From Candidatus Aquidulcis frankliniae (GTDB lineage Bacteria > Chloroflexota > Limnocylindria > Limnocylindrales > Limnocylindraceae), in NCBI GenBank assembly GCA_009925905.1, contig RFPZ01000069.1, positions 1 to 5,851 of the forward strand: DNA of 5,851 bases, written 5' to 3'. Shown here piece by piece: positions 1 to 5,347 of the stretch (within the stretch, counting starts at the first letter, position 1; each line of letters begins with the position of its first letter). The position numbers were made by a program, and so were the translations under genes. The notes below the pieces were generated by a model. That model searched no databases. It had not been told where the DNA came from and was given only the letters and a program-made list of their open reading frames with translations.

Positions 1-373
1 CCTGCTGCTCGGAGCCGACCGGAATCACCTGGCGGCGAATCGGATCGTTCGGATCCTTCGGGTCAATCAAGCTAATGAAGTACGGGGTGATGTCGACGCG
101 GAACTTCCCCTCGGCGGAGAGGCCTTCGCGTTCGTCGTCAGTCAGCTCAAGGATCTCGCCGATCTCTTCGAGCGAGTTGACGCGGTTGCTCAGCTGCCAG
201 CGCCAGTCGTCCCACTGCTCGTTTGGCACGTCAGCCCACTTTGGAGCGCGGCGGCTGCGGAGTGGCAGTCCGTCGGGGCCAACGGCCTTCGCTGGATCTC
301 GTGGATTCACCCAGGCAGCATCGGCGGCGGCGGTCGCGGCGGCGTTGCTCTTTAGGATCTCCGTTGCGTCCAT
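1..373 (-). CDS. kamA: lysine 2,3-aminomutase-type radical SAM enzyme (N-terminal part, cut by window edge)
   Basis: Only the first 124 residues are present; the gene runs off the left edge. The family is PLP- and [4Fe-4S]/SAM-dependent and moves an amino group from C2 to C3, in KamA turning L-lysine into L-beta-lysine. What shows this is the KamA N-terminal signature: WDDWRWQLSNRV at about residues 54-65, then KFRVDITPYF (about 89-98), SLIDPKDPNDPIRRQ (about 100-114) and VIPVG. The CX3CX2C cluster motif and PLP lysine would lie beyond the edge. The ATG at 371-373 is chosen because an AGGAGG ribosome binding site (380-385) precedes it by 6 bases. Residues 1-50 form a polar, Ala-rich lead-in longer than in the clostridial enzyme. 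The gene follows the MFS exporter gene after 95 bases. Glutamate 2,3-aminomutase is the main alternative; the fragment cannot separate the two. Family assignment is firm, substrate less so. Confidence 0.85.
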   Translation of the reverse strand, partial: MDATEILKSNAAATAAADAAWVNPRDPAKAVGPDGLPLRSRRAPKWADVPNEQWDDWRWQLSNRVNSLEEIGEILELTDDEREGLSAEGKFRVDITPYFISLIDPKDPNDPIRRQVIPVGSEQQ

Positions 374-468
374 CTCGTGCCTCCTACTCCCAGGCGGGTG
401 CCCCTTGGGGGCTGGATAGGGAGTATGCACGCTGAATAGCCGTCTGGGTAGACCTGGCGCGGCGCGCA

Positions 469-2088
469 CTACTTCTTGAGTGGCTTCTCCTTCGGGAGCG
501 CCAAGCTGGCGGCGAGGCCGAAGCAGACAAAGATGAAGGCGACGATGCCAGCCCCGCGGGCTGCATCAGCGAAGGCCTGGCTGAGTGCGGCGGTGACTTT
601 TTCGCCAAGGCCCGGGATCGCGGCGAGCATCGGGTCGCTCGCGATTGCAGGGAGCGCCTGACCGGCTGATCCCTTCATCGCCTCAACGATGCCGTTGATG
701 GCGGCGGGTGGCGCGGCGGCAAGCTCAGGAAGCTTCTCAAGTGCGCTGCGCGACTGCTCGCCAATCAAGGTAAAGAGCGTGGTGCCGATGATGGCGATGC
801 CGAGCGCTGAGCCAATCTGTCGAGTCGTGGAGTTAGTCCCCGACGCAATGCCTGCACGCGGGATGTCGACCTCGGCGAGCGTGACGTTGGCGAGCTGCGC
901 CGTGGCGAAGCCAACGCCGATGCCGTAGACCAGGAACGGAATCATGAGCTGTAGGCCGGTCGACTCTGGGGAGATCAGCAAGGCGATCGCGCCGATGCCT
1001 ACCGCCTCGAGGAACATGCCGAGCGTTACCACGCGGCGGGCGCCCCACTTCTTGGTGAGGGACGGCGCCATTGGCGCAGCAATGAATGAGCCGAGCGCGA
1101 GTGGCACAAAGCAGAGGCCCGTCTCAAAGGCGCTGTATTGCTGCACCGCGGCGAGGAAGAGCGGGATCGCAAACAGTACGCCGAACTCACCGAGGGAAAC
1201 GATGGAGCCCGCGATGTTGCCGTAGCGGAATGTTGGAATATCAAACAGCGTGAAGTCAATGAGCACCGTCTTCTTGGCGCGGAGTCGTGCGCGCTCATAG
1301 AGTGCGAAGAGTACGAGTGACACGGAGCCAAGTGCGAGAGCCACCGGCACAACGGAGACGGCGGCGATTGGCCACCATGCCCACGCAGCGTCGCTGCTGA
1401 AGGTTGTTGATGGCGCCCACCAACCGTAGGTGTAGCCCTCAATCAATCCGAAGACGATGCCAGCAAGGCCAAGTGTAATCAGCACTACGCCGCCAACATC
1501 GAAGCCCTTGCTCTTTCGCTCGGTGCGCGTCTCGGCGACAGTAAGCATGGTGCCGACGATGGCGATGATTGCGATTGGCAGATTGACGCCGAAGGCCCAA
1601 CGCCACGACGCGTTGGTGGTGAGCCATCCACCAATGACCGGACCGAGCGCGGCCATACCGCCAATGACAGAGCCGTAGATGGCGAATGCAATCGCGCGAT
1701 CCTTACCGCGGAAGGTGGAGTTGACGATGCTCTGTGTGGATGGCGCCATCGCGGCGCCGCCGAGACCTTGGAGAAGTCGCGCAGCAATCAGCAGCTCACC
1801 GCTCGGTGCAATTGCTGCAAGTACGGATGCCGATGCGAACACGGTGGTTCCAACGAGATAGAGGGTGCGCTGGCCAATGATGTCGCCGATGCGGCTGAGG
1901 GTAATGAGCGCTGCGGCAAAGACAAGTGCGTAGCTGCTGTTCACCCACTCTGCGGTGCTTGGGGTGATCTTAAGGTCGGTAATGATGCGCGGCACCGCCA
2001 CGTTCACAATGGAGGTGTCGACGATGATCATCGCCAGCCCCAGTGCGAGGCAGGCGAGTCCGATCCAACGCGTTGCTGCTGATGCCAT
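469..2088 (-). CDS. MFS exporter, DHA2 (EmrB/QacA-like) 14-TM drug/proton antiporter family
   Basis: This 539-residue inner-membrane protein has a hydrophobic pattern that fits 14 membrane segments. DHA2 hallmarks are visible: DTSIVNVAVP in TM1 (24-33, motif D1 with D24), RIGDIIGQR in the TM2-TM3 loop (66-74, a motif A variant), RLLQGLGGAAMAPS (104-117), GPVIGGWL in TM5 (149-156, antiporter motif C) and AGIASGTNSTTRQIGSALG (412-430). Residues about 444-510 form an Ala-rich non-membrane loop before TM14, and the tail is basic (KEKPLKK). Family members export drugs, dyes or metabolites using the proton gradient; the substrate cannot be read from sequence. An in-frame TGA lies seven codons upstream of the ATG at 2086-2088, so the start cannot be much earlier, yet no Shine-Dalgarno sequence sits at normal spacing. 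A palindrome 26 bases upstream suggests control by a repressor encoded elsewhere. The aminomutase gene follows on the same strand. Confidence 0.9.
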   Translation of the reverse strand: MASAATRWIGLACLALGLAMIIVDTSIVNVAVPRIITDLKITPSTAEWVNSSYALVFAAALITLSRIGDIIGQRTLYLVGTTVFASASVLAAIAPSGELLIAARLLQGLGGAAMAPSTQSIVNSTFRGKDRAIAFAIYGSVIGGMAALGPVIGGWLTTNASWRWAFGVNLPIAIIAIVGTMLTVAETRTERKSKGFDVGGVVLITLGLAGIVFGLIEGYTYGWWAPSTTFSSDAAWAWWPIAAVSVVPVALALGSVSLVLFALYERARLRAKKTVLIDFTLFDIPTFRYGNIAGSIVSLGEFGVLFAIPLFLAAVQQYSAFETGLCFVPLALGSFIAAPMAPSLTKKWGARRVVTLGMFLEAVGIGAIALLISPESTGLQLMIPFLVYGIGVGFATAQLANVTLAEVDIPRAGIASGTNSTTRQIGSALGIAIIGTTLFTLIGEQSRSALEKLPELAAAPPAAINGIVEAMKGSAGQALPAIASDPMLAAIPGLGEKVTAALSQAFADAARGAGIVAFIFVCFGLAASLALPKEKPLKK

Positions 2089-2114
2089 GCGCGGACGGTA
2101 GCAGAGTCATCCTC

Positions 2115-2136
2115 ACGACACAACATGTGGTGTCGT
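2115..2136. promoter_or_regulatory. 22-bp palindrome, candidate repressor operator for the MFS exporter
   Basis: The half-sites are ACGACACAACA and TGTGGTGTCGT, centred between 2125 and 2126; 20 of 22 positions are symmetric, with a single mismatched pair. The site lies 26 bases upstream of the exporter start codon, in the divergent intergenic region. Size, symmetry and place fit an operator for a TetR- or MarR-type dimer, which commonly control DHA2 exporters. No regulator gene is in the window, so its identity is unknown. The loop is short for a functional RNA hairpin, so a DNA site is the preferred reading. Confidence 0.5.
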
Positions 2137-2157
2137 CACACCTACTTGCGGCGAGGG

Positions 2158-2180
2158 CTTGTATTTCAATGAAATATAAG
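2158..2180. promoter_or_regulatory. 23-bp AT-rich palindrome, second candidate operator in the divergent promoter region
   Basis: CTTGTATTTCA and TGAAATATAAG flank a single central A at 2169; ten of eleven pairs match, and the core TATTTCA-A-TGAAATA is perfect. It is AT-rich inside a GC-rich window, as expected of promoter DNA. The right arm holds TATAAG (2175-2180), a possible -10 hexamer for the collagen-like gene, and the bottom strand of the core holds TTGAAA, a possible -35 for the exporter; neither has a good partner hexamer. A protein bound here could affect both divergent genes. The sequence is unrelated to the palindrome at 2115-2136, so a different regulator is likely. Confidence 0.45.
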
Positions 2181-2194
2181 TACGATTCACATAT

Positions 2195-2211
2195 CAAGCC
2201 ATCTTGGCTTG
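2195..2211 (+). promoter_or_regulatory. leader hairpin 1 upstream of the collagen-like gene
   Basis: CAAGCCA (2195-2201) and TGGCTTG (2205-2211) are exact reverse complements around a 3-base TCT loop, giving a 7-bp stem. It has no U tract and therefore is not a standard terminator. If transcription starts near the AT-rich block at 2158-2195, this hairpin lies in the 5' leader of the collagen-like gene. It could stabilise the message or take part in a leader switch with the hairpin at 2232-2247; that role is inference. Confidence 0.35.
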
Positions 2212-2231
2212 CGCTCTGTGGGTTCTCAGCC

Positions 2232-2250
2232 CCACCAAGTTTGGTGGAGG
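2232..2250 (+). promoter_or_regulatory. leader hairpin 2 overlapping the ribosome binding site of the collagen-like gene
   Basis: CCACCAA (2232-2238) and TTGGTGG (2241-2247) are exact reverse complements; in RNA the practical form is a 6-bp stem with an AGUU loop. The ribosome binding site GGAGG (2246-2250) begins within the last two stem bases and is followed by TTTT and the ATG at 2255. This site decides the start: an in-frame TTG at 2204 would add 17 residues but has no ribosome binding site and would run through the leader hairpins. Partial masking of GGAGG by the stem suggests translational control. The left arm can also pair with GUGGG at 2218-2222, which would free the site. Confidence 0.45.
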
Positions 2251-2254
2251 TTTT

Positions 2255-3250
2255 ATGTCAACCAAACTCCGCACGGCGATTGATTCCGAAAAAGAGATGC
2301 GACGTGGTCGCAGAAAAGCTCGCCGTGCAGATCGCACCGCGCGTACTGTCGCGATCGTCGCGTTGATCTTGTCTGGGGGGTTTGCCGCTTTTTCCGCAAT
2401 AACCCCATACCGAAGTGCGGATGTTTTGGCGGGAAACGTGGGGCCTACAGGGCCTGCCGGCGCAACGGGGCAAACGGGATCTGCGGGACCGACAGGTGCG
2501 ACGGGTGCGACGGGTGCTGATGGTGCGATCGGCCCAACGGGCACCATCGGACTTACTGGCGCGATGGGACCGGCGGGACCAAACGGCTCGACGGGTGCGA
2601 CCGGCGCGGCGGGAGCTGATGGCGCGATCGGCCTACCAGGATTAGACGGCGCATCGGGCGCAACCGGTGCTGATGGTGCAATGGGACCAGCGGGACCGAC
2701 AGGTGCAACGGGTGCCGATGGTGCATCTGGCCCAACGGGCACCATCGGACTTACCGGAGCGATGGGGCCCGCGGGACCAGCGGGACCGACAGGAGCGACC
2801 GGCGCAACCGGTGCGACGGGTGCAACAGGCGCTAATGGTGCTGACGGCGCATTGATTGGATTCTTCATTATGGCGAGTAGCGGCGGTTCTAACCTTCCTG
2901 GCAGCACCGCTGCGTATTTCGGGAATGCGCATTCTGAAGATGAGGGTTCCGCGCATCACCCAGTTCAAACAGGGTTTATGACGCCATTCAACGCAACGTT
3001 TACGTCGCTCTATTGCAGGACCGCAGGAAACCTTTTCGCTCATACCCTAACGATCGTTGTGGTGGACAGTGCGGGAGTTCAAGTTGGAACAGGATCTTGC
3101 GTTATTCCTGTGAACGGCCAAGCGCCTGCATCTCAACCAGCATCAATGTCGTCACTCACGCTGATCGCGGGCGAGCTGTACTCGTTTCGAATTACGAGCG
3201 GTTCTGGACACCTTCCTGTAGGTGTAACGGTCTATGCGTCGCTGAAATGA
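2255..3250 (+). CDS. membrane-anchored bacterial collagen-like protein with C-terminal beta-type domain
   Basis: This 331-residue protein has four parts. Residues 1-30 are strongly basic (RRGRRKARR at 17-25). Residues about 31-50 form one membrane segment (TVAIVALILSGGFAAFSAIT), so positive-inside predicts a cytoplasmic N-terminus and an exported remainder. Residues 60-200 are 47 unbroken Gly-X-Y triplets, enough for a triple helix. Residues 201-331 alternate hydrophobic and polar residues like a beta-sandwich, with Cys254 and Cys282 and a hydrophobic end (GVTVYASLK). In known bacterial collagens such as BclA a C-terminal globular domain trimerises and starts helix folding; the same job is inferred here. 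Uncleaved, it would be a cell-surface rod; cleavage after VLA (57-59) is possible. No LPXTG or other wall-sorting motif is seen. The ATG at 2255 is backed by GGAGG at 2246-2250. It is the only plus-strand gene and faces unrelated genes on both sides. The exact role (adhesion, surface coat, filament) is unknown. Confidence 0.85.
   Translation: MSTKLRTAIDSEKEMRRGRRKARRADRTARTVAIVALILSGGFAAFSAITPYRSADVLAGNVGPTGPAGATGQTGSAGPTGATGATGADGAIGPTGTIGLTGAMGPAGPNGSTGATGAAGADGAIGLPGLDGASGATGADGAMGPAGPTGATGADGASGPTGTIGLTGAMGPAGPAGPTGATGATGATGATGANGADGALIGFFIMASSGGSNLPGSTAAYFGNAHSEDEGSAHHPVQTGFMTPFNATFTSLYCRTAGNLFAHTLTIVVVDSAGVQVGTGSCVIPVNGQAPASQPASMSSLTLIAGELYSFRITSGSGHLPVGVTVYASLK
2531..2556 (+). repeat. 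direct repeat copy 1 within the collagen tract (26 bp exact)
   Basis: This stretch, beginning GGCCCAACGGGCACC and ending GGACTTAC, recurs exactly at 2729-2754. The copies are 198 bases apart, equal to 66 codons or 22 triplets, so the reading frame and Gly phase are kept. The match extends imperfectly from about 2498 to 2580, encoding in copy 1 the triplet run GAD GAI GPT GTI GLT GAM GPA. It marks an internal duplication that lengthened the triple-helix tract. Confidence 0.85.
2729..2754 (+). repeat. direct repeat copy 2 within the collagen tract (26 bp exact)
   Basis: This is the second copy of the element at 2531-2556, encoding GPT GTI GLT in the same Gly phase. The flanks match imperfectly (about 2696-2778), with mostly synonymous changes after the exact core, such as CTGGCGCG against CCGGAGCG; one nearby triplet differs, GAI in copy 1 and GAS here. 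The divergence suggests the duplication is not recent or has been held at the protein level. Confidence 0.85.
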
Positions 3251-3280
3251 GCTGAGGATGGCGTATTGATGTGTGGGCCG

Positions 3281-4219
3281 CTAGACCAGTAGTGCGATAG
3301 CCCCGCGGCGGATAGAGAAACGTGCGGGCAGCTGCCCCACGATCTCTCCGTCGGCCTCAATCTCTACTGCACGTGCACCTTCACCGCCCGCCGGTGCCGC
3401 GAACACATCGGATCCTTGTGAGACGGTCACCTTCGGGTGCGCGTAATGCGTTCCCTTATAGACGAGTGGCAGGCTGACCACAAAGTCGCTGCGGGCAATG
3501 TCGCCAAAGCGCACTACCTCAAATCGGCCGTCATCAATGCGCGCGGTTGGTGCGACATGCATGCCGCCGCCGAACCATGCGCCGTTGGCGATTGCCATCG
3601 CAGCAACTGGGCCTCGCTCAGGCGCATGTGTGTCGACGCGCGCCTCCACAAGATCGGGCGCGTAGTTCAGGCCAGCGCGAACGGTGGCGAGGCCGAAGGC
3701 GAGCGCGCCCGCGTGACGCTTTAGTTGCGGGTACTGCTCCAGCGCATGCGCGATGCGCGCCGTCACACCAAAAGAGGCGATGTTCAGAAAGAGGCGCACG
3801 CTCCCGTCGCTGAGTTCAATCTGCCCAACATCAATAGTGCGCGTGGTGGCGGCGCGAGCCAGGTGCCGAGCAGCCTCAATCGGCTTGCGCGAGATGCCAA
3901 CCGTTCGCGCAAAGTCACGGCCAGTGCCTGCGGGGATCAACCCAAGCTGCACGTTCGAAATGCTGCCGCCAGGCTGTCGGAGGCCGTTAAGGGCCTGGCT
4001 CGCTGTGCCATCGCCGCCGAGCACGGCGATGCGCGTGACGCCGTTCGCCACCGCCTCGCGAACGATGCGCTCAGCCGGGCGAACTTCACCTGCACGCGTC
4101 ACGGCAATCTCGAACTCGCCCCAGGGCTTGAGCTCTTCGAGCACGCGCGAGAGCACACGGCCGGCGCGACCAGCGCCCGCCGCAGGGTTCACCACAAGGA
4201 GCGTGCGCGGCGTGTTCAC
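3281..4219 (-). CDS. diacylglycerol kinase-family lipid kinase (DagK/YegS/BmrU-like)
   Basis: This 312-residue protein has the usual length and fold markers of the soluble bacterial DAGK-catalytic family, which phosphorylates diacylglycerol or related lipids with ATP at the inner face of the membrane. Visible motifs in order are LLVVNPAAGAGRAG (7-20, nucleotide-binding loop), VLGGDGT (66-72, hallmark), IPAGTGRDFAR (95-105), NIASFG (146-151), NGAWFGGGMHVAPTARIDDG (212-231) and EADGE (288-292) before a C-terminal strand. Position 101 is Arg where most relatives have Asn (GTGND). The start is GTG at 4217-4219, placed by the motif at residue 7; no Shine-Dalgarno sequence is evident, and the gene starts 3 bases after the dehydratase stop, so translational coupling is likely. 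Its stop lies 30 bases from the convergent collagen-like gene. Substrate is not readable; sphingoid or other lipid kinases share the fold. Confidence 0.88.
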   Translation of the reverse strand: MNTPRTLLVVNPAAGAGRAGRVLSRVLEELKPWGEFEIAVTRAGEVRPAERIVREAVANGVTRIAVLGGDGTASQALNGLRQPGGSISNVQLGLIPAGTGRDFARTVGISRKPIEAARHLARAATTRTIDVGQIELSDGSVRLFLNIASFGVTARIAHALEQYPQLKRHAGALAFGLATVRAGLNYAPDLVEARVDTHAPERGPVAAMAIANGAWFGGGMHVAPTARIDDGRFEVVRFGDIARSDFVVSLPLVYKGTHYAHPKVTVSQGSDVFAAPAGGEGARAVEIEADGEIVGQLPARFSIRRGAIALLV

Positions 4220-4222
4220 GGC

Positions 4223-5347
4223 CTATCGGGCAACGAGGAAGCCGCGGCCGATCGGATCGTTCTCGTCGAGTACGTAGCGAGCACTCCCCGTCATGTGCGC
4301 GCTGCCGCGCACCTCGGGAATCACGGCGTTCCGACCAGCCCACGTTTCGGTACGCACGACACGGCCGCGGAAGACCGACTCACGGCCGAGGATTGATTCA
4401 ATCGCAATCTCTTGACCGGTCTGCACGTCGCCACGTGCGTGAAGCACGGCGAGTCGTGCCGACACTCCTGAGCCGGTTGGGGAACGGTCGACCTCTCCCT
4501 CGGCGAAGAGACAGAGATTGCGTGAGTGATGTGTCGCATCTTCAGGCGGCCCCGAGATGATCGTGCCGTACAAGAACGAGAGATCCTCTTCTTCGGGGTG
4601 CGCAACGCCAAGCGCCGTTGCCAGTGCACCACCAATACGAAGTGCGGCGCGACCCGCGTCGGTAATCGCTCGACCCGCAGCGGCGATCGCGGCGGCGTTT
4701 TCGGCACGCATCTCGATACCGAGTTGCGCCGCATCGATGAGTGCATAGAAGGCGCCGCCGTAGCCAACATCAACGGTGAGTGATCCGTAGCCAGGAACAT
4801 CAATGGCGACATCGAGCGCGGCGGCGAACGACGGCACATTCTCGAAGGTCACCTCGTGCACACGTGGGGTGCGGTTGGCGGCGCGCGCCGCAGCGAGCTC
4901 GCTCTCGTGCACGTGTGCAACGGCGCGCACAAGTCCACACGGTGCATCAATGCCAATGGGCGTTGCGGTACCAGTTGGCATAATCGCACCGCTCTCGACG
5001 AGCGCGGTCGCGAGTGCAATGGTGCCGTGGCCACACATGGTGGAGTAACCCTCGTTGTGCATAAAGAGCACACCGACCTGCGCCTCGTCGTGATCGGGTG
5101 GCACGAGGATGCCGCCGTACATGTCGGCATGACCGCGTGGCTCCCACATAAGCATCTGGCGCAAGTGATCGTGCTGCGCCAGTGCGGAGCGGCGTCGCTC
5201 AAGAATGGTGTTGCCCTCGAGTTCGGGATAGCCGCTCACCACAATGCGAAACGGCTCACCGGCGGTGTGATAGTCAAGCACCTCGATTGCAGCATTGTCT
5301 GCTGCTGGCGGGGCGTCGATGCGCAGGCGCGGTACAGGTCGACTCAT
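4223..5347 (-). CDS. trans-3-hydroxy-L-proline dehydratase (proline racemase family)
   Basis: This 374-residue cytoplasmic enzyme belongs to the cofactor-independent proline racemase fold. Family motifs are DYHTAGEP (25-32), RGHADMYGG (71-79), NEGYSTMCGHG (98-108), FENVPSF (168-174), DVGYGGAFYALID (193-205) and DRSPTGSG (287-294). Racemases and 4-hydroxyproline epimerases use two catalytic Cys; here the first is kept (C105) but the second position is Thr (T291). That Cys/Thr pair is the known mark of trans-3-hydroxy-L-proline dehydratase (EC 4.2.1.77, as in human L3HYPDH), which removes water to give delta1-pyrroline-2-carboxylate. The upstream gene encodes a mu-crystallin-family protein, the class of reductase that turns this product into L-proline, and its stop overlaps this ATG as ATGA, so the two are surely co-translated. 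The first 20 residues are a Pro/Ala-rich extension. A residual racemase or epimerase role is unlikely without the second Cys. Confidence 0.88.
   Translation of the reverse strand: MSRPVPRLRIDAPPAADNAAIEVLDYHTAGEPFRIVVSGYPELEGNTILERRRSALAQHDHLRQMLMWEPRGHADMYGGILVPPDHDEAQVGVLFMHNEGYSTMCGHGTIALATALVESGAIMPTGTATPIGIDAPCGLVRAVAHVHESELAAARAANRTPRVHEVTFENVPSFAAALDVAIDVPGYGSLTVDVGYGGAFYALIDAAQLGIEMRAENAAAIAAAGRAITDAGRAALRIGGALATALGVAHPEEEDLSFLYGTIISGPPEDATHHSRNLCLFAEGEVDRSPTGSGVSARLAVLHARGDVQTGQEIAIESILGRESVFRGRVVRTETWAGRNAVIPEVRGSAHMTGSARYVLDENDPIGRGFLVAR

Larger units (their letters stand above)
2432..2854 (+). repeat. collagen-like Gly-X-Y repeat tract, 47 triplets
   Basis: Every third codon encodes Gly from residue 60 to 200 without interruption. 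Pro occupies X in 12 triplets (GPT, GPA, GPN) but Y only once (GLP). Thr occupies Y in 20 of 47, mostly as GAT and GPT. The only charged residue is Asp (six triplets); Lys, Arg, Glu and aromatics are absent. This Thr-rich pattern matches bacterial and spore-surface collagens, where Thr is often a glycosylation site, rather than animal collagen, where hydroxyproline at Y stabilises the helix. The DNA is correspondingly low in complexity, with GGTGC and GGGACC words recurring in codon phase. Confidence 0.9.

Noticed and set aside
400..412. GCCCC-TTG-GGGGC hairpin between the exporter and aminomutase genes as a terminator
   Set aside because: The stem is only 5 bp and no U tract follows on either strand, so termination cannot be supported.
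2204..2254. TTG at 2204 as an upstream start for the collagen-like protein
   Set aside because: It has no ribosome binding site and lies within a hairpin, while the ATG at 2255 has GGAGG at 4 bases' distance and begins a normal basic N-terminus.
2432..2854. Repeat tract as a CRISPR array or non-coding tandem repeat
   Set aside because: The periodicity is 9 bases in codon phase, with no constant repeat and unique spacer pattern; it is coding for Gly-X-Y triplets.
2194..2907. Long minus-strand open frame of about 237 codons, rich in Ala-Pro-Val, opposite the collagen tract
   Set aside because: It is the antisense image of the Gly-X-Y codons, whose regular GGN phase leaves no stops on the other strand. 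It has no ribosome binding site and its composition is explained fully by the plus-strand gene.
3251..3280. Bidirectional terminator between the convergent collagen-like and lipid kinase genes
   Set aside because: No stem of useful length and no T/A tract was found in the 30-base gap.
4223..5347. Proline racemase or 4-hydroxyproline 2-epimerase
   Set aside because: The second catalytic Cys expected in DRSPCGTG is Thr (DRSPTGSG), which points to dehydration of trans-3-hydroxyproline.
2255..5347. Functional link between the collagen-like protein and hydroxyproline breakdown
   Set aside because: The genes are convergent and not co-transcribed, bacterial collagens generally lack hydroxyproline, and no prolyl hydroxylase gene is in view. 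Adjacency is probably chance.
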